A stretch of 64,000 nt of DNA, taken from assembly GCF_024586455.1 (NCBI RefSeq), contig NC_065921.1, forward strand, positions 29,819,135-29,883,134, read 5' to 3'. The translations under genes and the position numbers were made by a program. This document shows positions 44,335-55,670 of the stretch, piece by piece (positions within the stretch are counted from its first letter, which is position 1; each line of letters opens with the position of its first letter). Below the pieces are notes generated by a model. The model had not been told where the DNA came from. It did no database searches and was given only the letters and a program-made list of their open reading frames with translations. The DNA is from Bactrocera neohumeralis. Taxonomy: Eukaryota; Arthropoda; Insecta; Diptera; Tephritidae.

Positions 44335-44405
44335 GCAACGATACAAATTGCGAAAGAGTTGTTCAGCTCGGACTCATATAGCGTTTAGCTGCTATACACA
44401 CTTCT
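44335..44405 (+). repeat. Family 1 fragment
   Basis: GGCAACGATACAAATTGCGA then GAGTTGTTCAGCTCGGACTC and TAGCGTTTAGCTGCTATACA: half of one diverged 154-bp unit. Confidence 0.5.
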
Positions 44406-44454
44406 TTTTCATTTTCTTTGGCACTAAAACCGTGGGTCGAGAATACAAAACTTC

Positions 44455-44740
44455 GCAAGATTCCACTTTGCTTTGCGGGGTCATACCAGAGAGGCCGCTA
44501 AACACTTGGTCCCATCATTGGATGCCATTCGGCTCATACAGCTTGTGGTTCCAACTTCTTTGATATTCAGCTCGACCGCGGACAGCTTCAAAGACCTTGC
44601 AGCGAGGTGTTGCCGCGAATGCTCCAGGTGCCTTGGTTCAACTTGTTTCGTCATCGTCTATGTTTCTGCGTCGAAGGGAATAATGAGAGACTTATAGAGC
44701 GTAATTTTTGTTCGTCAAGAGAGAAAGCAATTGCCAAATC
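44455..44740 (-). pseudogene. LINE type 1-like C-terminal fragment (44.5 kb)
   Basis: Minus strand: L-Y-K-S-L-I-I-P-F (about 44685), T-M-T-K-Q-V-E-P-R (about 44640), and further on sequence resembling the D-L-K-A-V ... W ... L-A terminal domain (44480-44580). Eroded. Confidence 0.5.
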
Positions 44741-45839
44741 GATATGCCATACTTTTTAAGAGCGGTAGGGAGACAAAAAATTCAATATGTATCTTTGGAA
44801 TTTTATGAATGAACAAAAATTGTTGCAGATTATTAAAGGTGAATATTTTCTGCGTTGTGTCACATACTTTTCGATTTTTTTAGCGTGAAGAACACTTTAA
44901 AAATTTCAAAAAATTATGTAAAATATTACTACTTTAACAAATGGATCGTGAAAAATATCTATAATATAGCACGACCATTTTTCTTTGACTACAGAATATT
45001 TCATCGATTTATCTCTAGTAGTTTGTGAGAAAAAAATTTTTTAAATTTTATCATGCTCTAAATTTCAACCTTCAATAACTTTAACAAAAAAAGAATTTTG
45101 ACGAAATATTTATATCACGGGGTATGCGTCTGGTCGCCTTTCTAATGAACTGCCAATTTTCATAATCGGCGATTTTTCGAAATTTTCGTGGACCACTGGA
45201 CTTGGTTTGACCCAGTGTGGAATGAACACACTAACTACCTTGTTAGCGGCCAATCGAAAACCTCCGCCGTGTTTGGGTTTGACATCCGGTTGCAATGCAA
45301 CTCCATATTCAATTGACAAGGAGTCAGTTCTTCCCGTATTCGGGTTTTAACCACAACCACCATGATACTCCTCGAGGTGCCAGTCCGCATGAGCAGGTTG
45401 GAGCGAACTCCAAGCGCTCCTGTTCCCCGTGGTACCAGAATTGAGCCTCCGGTTAGACCTCGTAGCCGAAACTACTATCAGTTGAGCTTTCGTACTGCTC
45501 TGGACTGGTGACTAGGAGTTGGCCGCCATAACCACATCATACACACACTACCATTCACACAAGAAGCTAACCCTACTACTCAGTTAAACGCCTTTGCCTA
45601 AACAATTCACGCGCAAACGACCGTAACTGTTCGGCATTCAGACTAGTGGAGATCACACCGCTAACAGCTAAACGGTCTTGTCACCTACACCTGACCCTAT
45701 TATCTAGAAGCCTCTCTAGATATTCCTCACTCCAGCAATGACACTCTCAAGCCCCTTCTTAACCTGTTATAATCATTAAACATGTTGTCATCCGACCAAT
45801 TGACCCTTGACAATTGATTCTTGACATCTGAAACATGCG
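44741..45839. other. Unexplained stretch
   Basis: 44740-45110 is AT-rich with nothing visible. 45115-45560 is GC-richer and has a 69-codon minus frame (45110-45319) without a known motif. It sits just outside a LINE piece and could be LINE 5' sequence, but I cannot show it. Confidence 0.35.
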
Positions 45840-46195
45840 CCTTTCCAGCTCATCGCCGCCGGCTTTAAACAGGTCAGCCAGCAATACATCGGCCCCTGGG
45901 GCTTTGTTGTTCTTAAGTCGCCTTAGAGCTGTTTTCACCTCGTCTTGGTGGAGTGACGGGACGACAATGTTATCACGCTAGATTGTTGGTGTGGAACATG
46001 CGTCTGGCTTGGCTTCTTCTTCATCCCTTGCATCACCGCTTTCGCCATTAAGCAGTTTTGAGAATGTTCCCTCCAGACTTCGAGTGCATTGTGGGTGTCT
46101 GTCATTCTGTCATCAGTTTGCAATTCCTGCCTTTACACGAGCTGGCCCCGTGCTTGAAACCATGTGTTTGCTGCCTTAATTTCAGATAGAACTAT
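45840..46195 (-). pseudogene. LINE type 1 fragment before and into RT (45.9-46.2 kb)
   Basis: Minus strand: T-D-T-H-N-A-L-E-V-W-R-E-H-S-Q-N (about 46100), L-H-Q-D-E-V-K (about 45950), L-R-R-L-K-N-N-K-A-P-G-A-D-V-L-L-A-D-L-F-K (about 45870-45925) and A-G-G-D-E-L-E-R-R (about 45850). Colinear with 39.2 and 10.0 kb. Two frameshifts. Confidence 0.7.
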
Positions 46196-46224
46196 CTTGC
46201 CGAACTTCTGCTGGAATCTCAATT

Positions 46225-46985
46225 TCTTCTATAGTGTAGCAACTTTTGTTATTGTGAAAAAAATGGACAAAAAGGAATGTCGCGTATTGAAAAGTTATTG
46301 CTTTTTGAAGGGGAAAAATGCAGTTGAAGAAAAAACTTGGCTTGATTACTAGTTTCCAGACACTGTCCCAGGAAAATCAACCTTCAAGGATTGGTATGCT
46401 AAGGATAGATGTGATGAAATCAGTACCGAACTCAGTGAATGAAGTGCATGCCCAAAAGAGGTTGTTACCGACGAAAGCATCAAGAAAGTCCACAAAATTA
46501 TTTTGGATGACTGTAAAGTGACGTTGTTCGAGATATAGGCACTCTAAAGATATGAACGTGTCATATCATACACGAATATTCGGGTATGGGTGATGCGCGA
46601 GCTCACTTTTGACCAAAACCAACGACGAGTTGATAATTGGGAGCGGTGTTTAGAGATGTTCAAGCATAATAAACCCGAGTGTTTGTGAAGATATATGACA
46701 ATGGATGAAAAATGGCTCCATTATTTCTCTCCAAAGTCCAATCGACAGTCAGATCTCAAAAGAATGCTCGCTGGGACGGTATTTTCGTCGCATGAAGGGG
46801 TTTTCAACAAAAGCTTTGTCGACGTTAAAGCATCATCTGCTCATTTCGAACGATTTTGTTTTCTATTAGACTGTAAATCGACTCATTACGGTACATTCTA
46901 TTGTATGCCGCGAGTTTCTACTATATTCTTATGTGTTAATGCCTATATGTATCTACTGAAACATTCACACTTCTGTATGTGGTAA
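46225..46985 (+). mobile_element. Mariner with internal deletion (46.2-47 kb)
   Basis: Plus strand. The N-terminus is well preserved: M-D-K-K-E-C-R-V-L-K-S-Y-C-F-L-K-G-K-N-A-V-E (46263), E-K-T-W-L-D, then F-K-D-W-Y-A-K (46390), V-V-T-D-E-S-I-K-K-V-H-K-I-I-L-D-D (46465). M-T-M-D-E-K-W-L-H-Y-F (46695) carries the first catalytic aspartate. The frame S-P-K-S-N-R-Q-S (46733) jumps straight to D-L-K-R-M-L-A-G (46757), so the second and third catalytic aspartates and everything between are deleted. Same lineage as 8.2-9.0 and 2.26-2.42 kb. No terminal repeats paired. Inactive. Confidence 0.75.
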
Positions 46986-46989
46986 GAGG

Positions 46990-48254
46990 AATTTTCACGA
47001 TTTTTCTGCCAGCAAAACGAGAATGTGACTTTTACACGCTTAATTGCTTTTCACTTCACCCCTTTGGCGGTTGACGATGTCGCCGAAAAGTTAAACAAAC
47101 AACCAAACAACAACACTAAATAACAATAATAAATACAGTGCAGCAACAACAAATGCAGTGAAACGCCACTTTACACGGCGAGACGTTCGCTTGCGCTCTT
47201 GGCCAGCAGCCAAAAAGCCAAGAAGAACAACAACAAGAAACACTTAATAACAAAATTTTCAACTTAAGCAGTGTAAGGTGTTGTAGATATATGGGGTGTA
47301 TATGTATGGATGTGTATACTTATGTTTGAGTGTGTGTGTGAAAATGTCGTAGCGACAGTGTGTCCGTCCGCTGCTGAAGCGACTACACACACAACTGCTT
47401 AATACTAAAGACAGCCGCTTCAGCAGCCATCAAAGGTGGACAGCAGCAGCAACAGTATGTGCAACAACACAAACAACAAACAAACCAAAATCGAAAAACC
47501 GAAACATCGAAAAGAAATTCGAAATTGTTGCGGAAAATTTGTAGTATAAAAAATCCGAAGCGCCTTAGAAATTTCGAAACTTTTCACCGGGGTAATGGCG
47601 GCAGGGGCTAACTGGCTGCTGAAAGATATGTGTATTTTATTCGATTTTATTTATTTAAATTTTTTTATTTAAATTTTTTTCTTTTTGTAAAAATTTAACT
47701 TTATTGCAGTTTGCTGTTGTTGCCGCCACTTTTATAGCGGCCATAATTGTAAAGACATTCACACACAAATACATGCCGATGCATAAATGATTTTAATGTT
47801 TTTGTATAACTGTAAAAAGCATGAAAAACTGTGTTTCGCTGTTGCTTTTGTTGTTGTTTTGTTCAATATGAGTTAGCCGATTTTCGCGCCCCACCAATAA
47901 AAGTATTTTATGCGGACAACTGCTGAGTTGAGTTGCGAGGTGAGAAGCTGGGAGTGCTGCCAACATATGCCCGCCAGGTAGAATCAGTTAAGCATATGGC
48001 GACTCAAAATTGTAGCCAAAATATTGGCAGAGGCGGAGAATGTAAGAATAAAGAAAGTATCGACAGCAGAAGAGAATATGGCGGTCGAAAAGGCGCTTTC
48101 GAATTTTAATTAGACGGTCCCATCACTAATCTTATAGAAATCTTAGGTTCCGTTAGGTGTGATGGCTGATCAGAGATTAAACCTTTGTGAAGCCATGAAG
48201 TAAAACTCCTGCTATGAGTACTTAGAAGTCAGCAAGCGCCTTGTGAACATTAAA
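46990..48254. other. Gene-free stretch
   Basis: No gene. CAA-rich tracts at 47095-47260 and 47420-47520, T-runs near 47640-47700. Confidence 0.45.
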
Positions 48255-48530
48255 TCATTTGCTCGGGCGTTTAATTTCTATTCTCTTCAGTTCGTTGGGA
48301 TATCTGAAAGTGTGAACTCCCAAGTGTTTATACCTTGATCTCGCAAACGCGGAACAATCAAGAAGGAAGTGTTGAGTTGTTTTCACCTCTTCTTTTTCCA
48401 TACAGCTGCTGCAGGTGGCATTTGGTAAGATTCTCAACCTTACAGAATGGATGCCGGGTTTTTTTAGAGTGTTCCGTGCAAAAAGTGGATCACTTGATGC
48501 TCTTAAATCGACGAAGATTTTTGAGTTTTG
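48255..48530 (-). pseudogene. LINE type 2 C-terminus with intact zinc knuckle (48.3 kb)
   Basis: Minus strand. R-L-R-I-L-P-N-A-T precedes a complete zinc knuckle of pattern Cx2Cx10Hx4C (C-S-S-C ... H-F-L-L-D-C, 48360-48420), then F-A-R-S-R-Y-K-H-L-G-V-H-T-F-R-Y-P-N-E-L. The 117-codon frame starts in the neighbouring tandem repeat, so its start is not meaningful. Confidence 0.75.
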
Positions 48531-48905
48531 AGGTGAGATTAACTTTGTTAAGAGCCACGATACCATCTCGACTTCCTCCACATAGCTTTGGCAAAGAGCG
48601 CCCGACAATTGCAGCGATATTAACTTTGGTAAGAGCCAGTAGTTCGGAGGACCTTTTACGGTTCACTCTGGATCAGAAGGTTCTCGCGGCGAGATTGACT
48701 TTGTTAAGAGCCACGATACCATCTCGACTTCCTCCACATAGCTTTGGCAAAGAGCGTTTGACAATTGCAGCGATATTGACTTTGGTAAGAGCCAGTAGTT
48801 CGGAGGACCTTTTACGGTTCACTCTGGATCAGAAGGTTCTCGCGGCGAGATTGACTTTTCTAAGAGCCAGTAATTCCGAGAACCTTTTACAGTTCACACT
48901 GATAT
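48530..48905. repeat. 156-bp tandem duplication inside LINE sequence
   Basis: TAAGAGCCACGATACCATCT occurs at 48549 and again at 48705 (156 bp apart), with near identical sequence around both, plus a partial third unit to 48905. The minus strand reads A-L-N-K-V-N-L-A-A and A-L-T-K-V-N-I-A-A-I-V, the segment before the zinc knuckle of LINE type 2 (compare 52.66-52.73 kb). The 192-codon plus-strand frame across it is an antisense artefact. Confidence 0.75.
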
Positions 48906-49049
48906 ATGTATAATCGAAATTCCTAAAGCAGTCAAAAACTTTATCTCCTTCGCTCCAGTACAAGATTTGCCTCCAGTTCGAAAGTTCTAGTGAAGCCCAA
49001 TGCATTGTACTAAAAATGTCCTTCCCAATTCCTTCAAGAAGTGTATACT
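48906..49049. other. Spacer
   Basis: Nothing recognised. Confidence 0.4.
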
Positions 49050-49250
49050 CATATTAACTTTGCCACGAAGTTTGTAACAACCAGAGGGGATCGTTTAAAG
49101 TCCGTCAGTTTTGAGATATCGATCTGAAATTTCATAAATGTCCTTTTCTCCTGAAAAGCTTTTTTCTCGCAATAGCCGATATCGAACCACTATAACATAT
49201 TGCTTCCGAACAAACTGAAAGATAAAAATCATTTTCTTGTAAAAAAAACT
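49050..49250 (+). repeat. Family 1 element, 5' part
   Basis: TTTGCCACGAAGTTTGTAAC, GAGATATCGATCTGAAATTT, GATATCGAACCACTATAACA and TTGCTTCCGAACAAACTGAA: the 5' part and first core unit of family 1, truncated. Confidence 0.65.
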
Positions 49251-51445
49251 GGTTCAGAACGAAAGTCATTTCCTCAATGTGGATGATCTAACCTAATGAC
49301 GTCGAGGCTAAATTAAATTTCGATGTTTAAATTTTTTCTAAAGTTTCCTCAGTTTCCATCGCTTCCTAAATATTACGTATAAAGCTGTAAGCGTGTCCTC
49401 ATTGAAGAAGTCATCTCTTAAGTATCTGTACCATTTCCCCTGATCGGCTGACCACAAATATGTATAAGACATGTACTTCTAAATTCAAAATAAGCTTAGT
49501 TTTTAAATATCTTACAGGCCCAGACATATTTCTGACCATTCTTTGTAGATGTTTCAACCTACAACCTTATATTTAACAGTTTAATATATTTCTACTTCTT
49601 CATCTAAACTTCGCCGTCTTGCTCCACATACTCAAATTATCCTCACGTGTTCTCGCAAAAATCGATCGAGTATTCAAACAAATTTGTGTTCGAAATATCT
49701 CTTTTTTCGGCATATATTAAGGAACGATGTTACTTAACTCACTTCCAAATGGCCCTACCTAGATCCTCCTGCGACTTAAGAACTAAAAACCTTGCTGAAA
49801 GAAAGGGCAACCCTATTGACTTAAAGCAGTGTCCTGGGATATGAAAGAGTTCCTGATCCGCTGGATAAAATTTTTCTAAAAGTATGAAGATGCTACCTCC
49901 TAAAACACTTATGGTCCATAGCAAAGTAAACAGCAAAAGAGGTAGCTTTGTACTTAAGCTAGTACTTAAGCCCAATCAATATGAGACGAAGATGTTCGTA
50001 AGGCTTAAAGAGCTGATTATTCCTCCTGGTGCGAATCTCTTGAGTTGGTCTGGTTATCGTCGTTAAAATAGCTCGTCTCATACACGTAGTAGTTTCGCAA
50101 AACAATGGTGAAGTTATAGTCTGTAGCCAAAAAAGTAGGTTATGTAAACGGTGGAGAAAAGAGGTCATTGGTCCAAAATTTTAAGGAAGTCCAAAATCTT
50201 GGAAACATCGACATATATTTCCTTTTTCGCTCTCTCTTTATCTTTCGATTGAAAGAGCTTAGAAGTTGTTTTACAATCCTGTCGCAATATCAATCTTTGA
50301 ATAGCCCTGTGTCCTGTAAGTCACCTGGTTAAGAGAGTCGAATCTTGGCCTAAAAGGAAAAAGAGATTAAGTGATTGTGGACTCGGCTTGCAGAATACTC
50401 ATGAACATTTGAGTTGCCACAACTTTATGGCGAAAGAGAGCAGCAGCAGTGAAGAGCTCGATCAAGTTAAGTCTCTGTAATCGCGCTCGTGTCTAGACCT
50501 TGCTGATCCGGTAGCATGTAGACACAACGAATAAATCTCACTGCCTACTAACACTTCCCTCTGCTTCATTTACTAGTCTTGCTGTTGTTGGTTTGTCACT
50601 TTAATGGAAACGAAATTCGATTTGCATTCCATCGCCTGGCGATCGGGTGTAGGCCGTTAGTGCTAAGCATAGCGGCGCAGCTACATAAGAGCTATGATGA
50701 TTTCCTCTGTTGTTGTTGTTGTTGTTGTACTTTTATGTTTTGCCCTCGCATCGCGTTTTTGTGGATGCTTTGGATGCATTTGGATTCATGCCTAAATTTA
50801 GAGCGTTTCTATGCTCGCGCTTGAAAGTCCAAACACACGCACACACACACATACATACAAACAGAAACACATACACAAAATAGTGAAAATTTTCAAAGGC
50901 ACACACACACATTGGCTCAGAAATGAACCCGATTCTGCTCCCCTACTTCGGTCGCCTGCAGTGCGTTGCTGTCGTCAGCGTTCGGGGCACGTGCGCGCAT
51001 TTTACAGTTGTGCAACTGACGTGCGTATTGATGAGCCGCTTATGGGCCAGTGAATACGCTTATTTGTATATGTGTGTGCTTTTATGTGCATGTGTGTGTG
51101 GGGTGTATAGCTGAGAGGATTACATGGGCTTTGGACGTATTGCATGGTTTTAAGAGGCGCGCTACTTGATTTACATTATTATGGTGGATCTGAGTGCACT
51201 TATGCATGCAAACACACACACAAACATACATACTATATACATATGCACATATTAATAGACATACATACATTTGTATGTAGCTCCGTGAGTACATACGCGG
51301 ATTAGTTTACCGTTTGAGTGGAAGGATTTTAAAAGCTTTGGCAGGTCTTTATGGTTTACCCACGTTTATAATATGATTTCCTAACTAAAAGCAGGGCTAA
51401 GAAATAGCATCTGTAAATTAAGTCGGTAATGAGGCTAAACTGTCT
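49251..51445. other. Gene-free stretch
   Basis: 2.2 kb without a recognisable gene. A GTT microsatellite at 50708-50728, (AC)n tracts at 50830-50915 and CATA repeats at 51220-51275. Frames at 49647-50066 show no known motif. Confidence 0.45.
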
Positions 51446-51449
51446 TACA

Positions 51450-52210
51450 TACACGAGGGTCCCTACTTTTTTAAAGAATAAACACATAAACTTCAAATTT
51501 AATGGAGAATGTTTATTATCATTCGAAAGAACGTTCTTTGTCATTTATTTTTTGAAGTGTTTACCGTGGCTACGTCTGAGATGGTCCATCCGTTGAGTTT
51601 TCAATGTCTCGTTCGAGCATTTCGTCTAGTAACTGGCGAATGACACGTATGATGTTTTGCTCCAAGGCCTGAATGGAAGCGGGATTGTCCGCATAGACTT
51701 TAGACTTTACATATCCCCATAGGAAAAAGTCTAATGGTGAATGTTCTTTCAATAAATCCATTGGTTGATGCGATGTTTGGGCAGTTGCGACGTCTTTTTA
51801 AAACCAAATGTCGCCGAGATCACAAGCTTCAATTTCAGGTATCAAATAGTCGGGTTTTGAAGAAATATGGACCGATGATTCCACCGGCCTACAAACTACA
51901 ACAAACCACCGTTTTTTCTGCATGATAATAGCAGCTCTTGAACCTCTTCAGGTTGCTCTTTGTCCCAATTGCGGCAAGTTTATATATTTATATACCCATT
52001 GAGCCAGAAATGGGCCTCATCGCTGAACAAAATTTGGCTCGAAAACGTCGGATCTTGAACTTTTCAAGAGCCCATAGAGCGAAGCGATGTCACTTGGGAG
52101 GGTTTAGCGGCTTCAGTTCCTGCATAGGTACACTATCAATTAAATATCTCGACTCTACGGCAATTCCTTCCATACGTCAGTCTGAGTTGCTGCAAATATC
52201 TTCAGCTCTA
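51450..52210 (-). mobile_element. Rosa-like DD41D mariner, copy D (defective)
   Basis: Minus strand. The third catalytic motif P-L-D-F-F-L-W-G-Y-V-K-S-K-V-Y-A-D-N-P-A is intact (about 51690-51730), but an in-frame deletion joins D-L-L-K-E-H directly to S-P-L-D-F-F, removing about 23 residues of the 41-residue spacer, and the second motif has become K-D-V-A-T. The C-terminus keeps I-I-R-V-I-R-Q-L-L-D-E-M-L-E-R. The first motif region (52000-52060) is partly readable. The left end is eroded (GAGGGTCCCTACTT). Confidence 0.75.
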
Positions 52211-52269
52211 ACTTTTCTATCTCTACTGCTCACATCCAATGTGAAAGTCTCTCTTTCTTTAACTCTGCG

Positions 52270-52430
52270 AAGGTTGACATATTTTTGGTTTGTGTTACTC
52301 GTTGGAAGGACCAAGTGGAGAAGGACTTGGAATATCCAATTGGCGCCACGTAGCGAAAAGAAGAAACGACTGGCGCGCTGTTGTAAGCGGTGTCAACGCC
52401 AATTAAGAAGAAGAAGTTAGTCGTAAACTC
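52270..52430 (+). pseudogene. LINE type 1 3' end (52.3 kb)
   Basis: Plus strand: D-Q-V-E-K-D-L (about 52310), then I-x-N-W-R-H-V-A-K-R-R-N-D-W-R-A-V-V across a frameshift (about 52335-52380), ending in a GAAGAAGAAG run. This is the extreme C-terminus of type 1, wedged between rosa copy D and another LINE. Confidence 0.55.
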
Positions 52431-52439
52431 CTTTAAGTG

Positions 52440-53235
52440 GATCACTTCATCCTCATAGATCGACGAAGCGTTTTAAGCAAACCAAAAATTTATTATAATT
52501 TAGGTTAATATCAATCTCAGCAACTTCGCTAGGTACGCCAAAGGTGCGTCTATCGAAATATTTCAATCTCAGTCTGGCAATTGCTTGACAATAGAGATGA
52601 AAGTGACAACATGATTCCAACACGCCCTCCACCATATAAGTAGCTTTATTAAATAACGTCCGACAATTGCGGTGAGATTGACTTTGCTAAGAGCCAGGGC
52701 TTTTTACGGTGCACTCTTGATCAGAAGGATCGGGCAGTCGCATAAGTGCTGGCTGTTGACCAGCGCTTGCTGAACTCACTGAGTGCCCAAAGGGTCAACG
52801 CAAGAAGATATCGGAAAACCAACTCGCTTCCAATCGGATGAAATTGGGAAAAGAGTAGCCTTCCAAGCAAGCACCTATGAAGTCTAAAGTTATTTCTAAT
52901 GAGGCCATATAGTTTTGACCGCACAGTCAACGCACTCAAAGCCATTTAGTTGCCCGGGTGTGAGCTGCGAGTTACATGTCTAAATTGTAAAGAATGCAAT
53001 CGAAGCATTGAAGAATTTCAGTGTGTCTCTGCCCGGAGCCCCTAGATACCCAGCCTTCCTAAAGCGACCGATATATTCTTCACTTTCTCCTCGATGTTTG
53101 GCTTCCTTAAGAGCTTCCTATCTAGAATAAGCTCAAGGTACTTCACCCTGCCCACCGATTGAAGAATAAGGCCTCCCAAAGAAAGGAGAGTAACTCTAGA
53201 TATTTGTATCTCCTAGTAAATAAAAATAGCACAGT
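52440..53235 (-). mobile_element. LINE type 2, RT end to C-terminus (52.4-53.2 kb)
   Basis: Minus strand. From high to low: K-T-V-L-F-L-F-T-R-R-Y-K-Y-P (about 53210), G-R-V-K-Y-L-E-L-I-L-D-R-K-L (about 53130; equals V-K-Y-L-G-V-I-L-D of the reverse transcriptase palm end), L-T-V-R-S-K near 52920, L-A-L-S-K-V-N-L-T-A-I-V-G (about 52690), and Y-C-Q-A-I-A-R-L-R-L-K-Y-F-D-R-R-T-F-G-V-P (about 52550), the tail of an eroded zinc knuckle, ending K-R-F-V-D-L. RNase H is almost wholly deleted. Confidence 0.7.
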
Positions 53236-54088
53236 TTTATTTGGATTTATGGTTAATCACTTTTTCTCTGACCACTTGGTGTTCATGAAAAAATAACATA
53301 TTTTTCTTCTTACCTAAATCTATGAAAACGACGACTTCAGATTATGGTGTATGTGATGTTTCTCCTACATATTTCCGCTTAAAGCCTTACTAAATCGAAC
53401 TGGTTTAATGAATTTAGACGGAACTGCTTCTTCCAAGCACACCTTGGATCTTGCCCACCGTGGTTTCACATTCTTAAAACTTTTGCTTACCACTTTTCAG
53501 ACTGACTGTTTGCACATTCTTCTTCATTTACTCGTACATATGTGTCTACAAGTTATTTGGAGAATTCTTTGCGTGACTTTAGTAGTATTTCGAAACAAAA
53601 TCTCAAATATTTGCATTACACAAATAATAAAAAAAAAAAACAAAAAACACAATTCAGCTGCCAACAGCAACAGGCCTCCACGGCATAGGCCTTTCGGTAT
53701 TTGGCGCTCCACACTGCCGATGATTTCATACGCATTTTATTGCCTCGCTGGTAAATGTAAACTTTCAGTTTATGGAAAAAAGAAACATCGCCAATATGCA
53801 TTTGTATACATTTAGTACCACATACTATACACATACATATACATATGTATGTATGTATATTTACTCGTATTTACGCTGTCGAATTGTTTATATGTGGGGA
53901 ATGCTTCTGCATTTGGGTACAATAACAATACTGTAACATCAATTACCGACTATGGGGTCAGCGTTGAATTGTTAATCACTAAATACATGTAAATATATAC
54001 AACAGCAGGAAATTTTGAAAAATAAAAAGTCTCCAAAATCAAAAAACTCTACATTTTTTCAAAAGCATGCTTTTAACTTTTCAAGCGC
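53236..54088. other. Gene-free stretch
   Basis: No gene recognised. The 135-codon frame at 53408-53815 contains an A-run and no known domain. CATATG simple repeat at 53828-53860. Confidence 0.45.
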
Positions 54089-54089
54089 A

Positions 54090-54525
54090 AAAAAATTACG
54101 AAATTTTAAAATCTCTCCAACATTTAAAAATCTCTCCAAAACTTTTAAAACTACAAAAGTAGCCTGTAAACATTATGATTACTTTTGTATACATACATAT
54201 GTATATATATGCGATTGAAATCATACAAATTTTAAAATCTCTCCAAAATTTTAAAACTAGAAAAATAGCTTGTGAACATTATGATTACTTTTATTTACCT
54301 ATGCTATTAAAATCACACCAATTTTAAAATTTCTCCAAATTTAAAATCTCTCCAAAGTTTTAAAACTACAAAAATAGCTTGTAGACATTATGATTACTTT
54401 TATATACATATATGCCATTAAAATCACACCAATTTAAAAATCTCTCCAATATTTTAAATCTGCAAAAAAAGCTTGTAAAGATTACTTTTATTTAAATAAT
54501 CTTTAAAACTTAAGATCTCGTATCA
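54090..54525. repeat. About 107-bp tandem array, four diverged units
   Basis: CATTATGATTACTTTT lies at 54171, 54277 and 54386 (spacings 106 and 109), with a shortened fourth unit near 54480. Units also share AAATCTCTCCAA, TTTTAAAACTA and TTAAAATCACACCAA. AT-rich, non-coding. Confidence 0.75.
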
Positions 54526-55125
54526 AATCCATTCGCATATCCATGAAACAGATTAAGAGGTTCAGTAATAAACTGTATCTCTCAATACTAGAAAACACTA
54601 ACCCCCTTTTACGGTTTAGCTACAAATAATGCTGCTATTTCCATACTATATATTTTCACAGGCGGAACGACGTTCACATGCGAGAGCTCTGTGGCTAAAA
54701 TATTGACAACTTTAAAATTCTAAAGCTTTTGTCCTGTCGAAATGGAAGACCACATAAACTGAGGCGCGGTTTATCTTAGCTGGGGTTATTGAAGTTTCTT
54801 TTCAATACTCGCCGTCTCGAACACTTCAAGATCTCTGTTGTTGTAGTGGCAGAAAACATGGCTGAAGTAATTTTAATGAATAGTGTCGAGTTGACAGTAC
54901 TGGGCCGTATAAAAATTCTCGTTACTTAGAACCGACTGTCGTGGGAACACTTGAAGATCCCTCCCCACAAATACTTCAGATGTTTTGAATGATTCTGCAA
55001 GATTTTATCGAAATCATTTTATACGGTGGCGTAAGTTTGCTAAGGACTTTTTTGTTGATATGGCAAAGAGTTTATAATTCGGGTTCATTCCGGTTATTTA
55101 GATATGAATGTATTGATTATGCGGC
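54526..55125. other. Gene-free stretch with R4 copy
   Basis: Apart from R4 at 54836-54950 nothing is recognised. Confidence 0.45.
54836..54950 (+). repeat. Short dispersed repeat R4, copy 4
   Basis: TGTTGTTGTAGTGGCAGAAA then, after an extra 20 bp or so, CGAGTTGACAGTACTGGGCC and AACCGACTGTCGTGGGAACA. Confidence 0.7.
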
Positions 55126-55670
55126 TAGGTTAGGTTAGGTTAATAGGCTGATTACTCGTGTGATCACGAATAAATCCACACAGGCAGCTAGAGACGCCTG
55201 CCCGTGGTGTTGCCCAGAACTCGTAGGTATGGACCAAAAGCTCCCACGCATATCAACAAAACATCTAGAGCTTGCCACAAATTTCTTGAGTCGGCTAATA
55301 TCAGTTCTAGCCGGGTTCGTAAAAAGTATGGCAACCGAGCTGCTTTAACCTGAGGCTGGTGAAAGCTAAACCTTGGAGGAGAAAGCATCAAGATGTTTTC
55401 CATATGATCTTTCCCTTTGCAACTTAAACTCCAGAATGCATGCATACAGGGAAACCCGCACTCATTTCCATCCTGGGGGATGATTTTCTTGGAAGCTCAT
55501 GGTCTTTATACGTATATGGCCGGGCACCCAGACAAATTTAATATGGAAGTAGCTTGATGCTACAGCTAGTGAGGTCATGCGGTCCTGGGCTGGTTTTGAG
55601 CTTACGGTCAGCGAGCTTAAGGTCTGCAATAGTCTAAACGTAACCCCACATATTTACAAACGATTTTTCT
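55126..55670 (-). mobile_element. LINE type 2, RNase H to 3' tail with deletion
   Basis: Minus strand. L-S-S-L-T-V-S-S-K-P-A-Q-D (about 55610) and F-H-I-K-F-V-W-V-P-G-H-I-R-I (about 55540) are the end of RNase H. After a deletion that removes the zinc knuckle, K-Q-L-G-C-H-T-F-Y-E-P-G (about 55335) resumes. The 3' tail ends at 55126-55143, where the plus strand reads TAGGTTAGGTTAGGTTAA, three TTAGG-type pentamers. Confidence 0.7.

Noticed and set aside
48335..48913. Longest open frame in the window (192 codons, plus)
   Set aside because: It runs antisense to a LINE C-terminus and through a 156-bp tandem duplication; its repeats come from that DNA duplication.
55126..55143. Telomere array
   Set aside because: Only three pentamers, placed exactly at the 3' end of a LINE; also seen on two other LINE copies.
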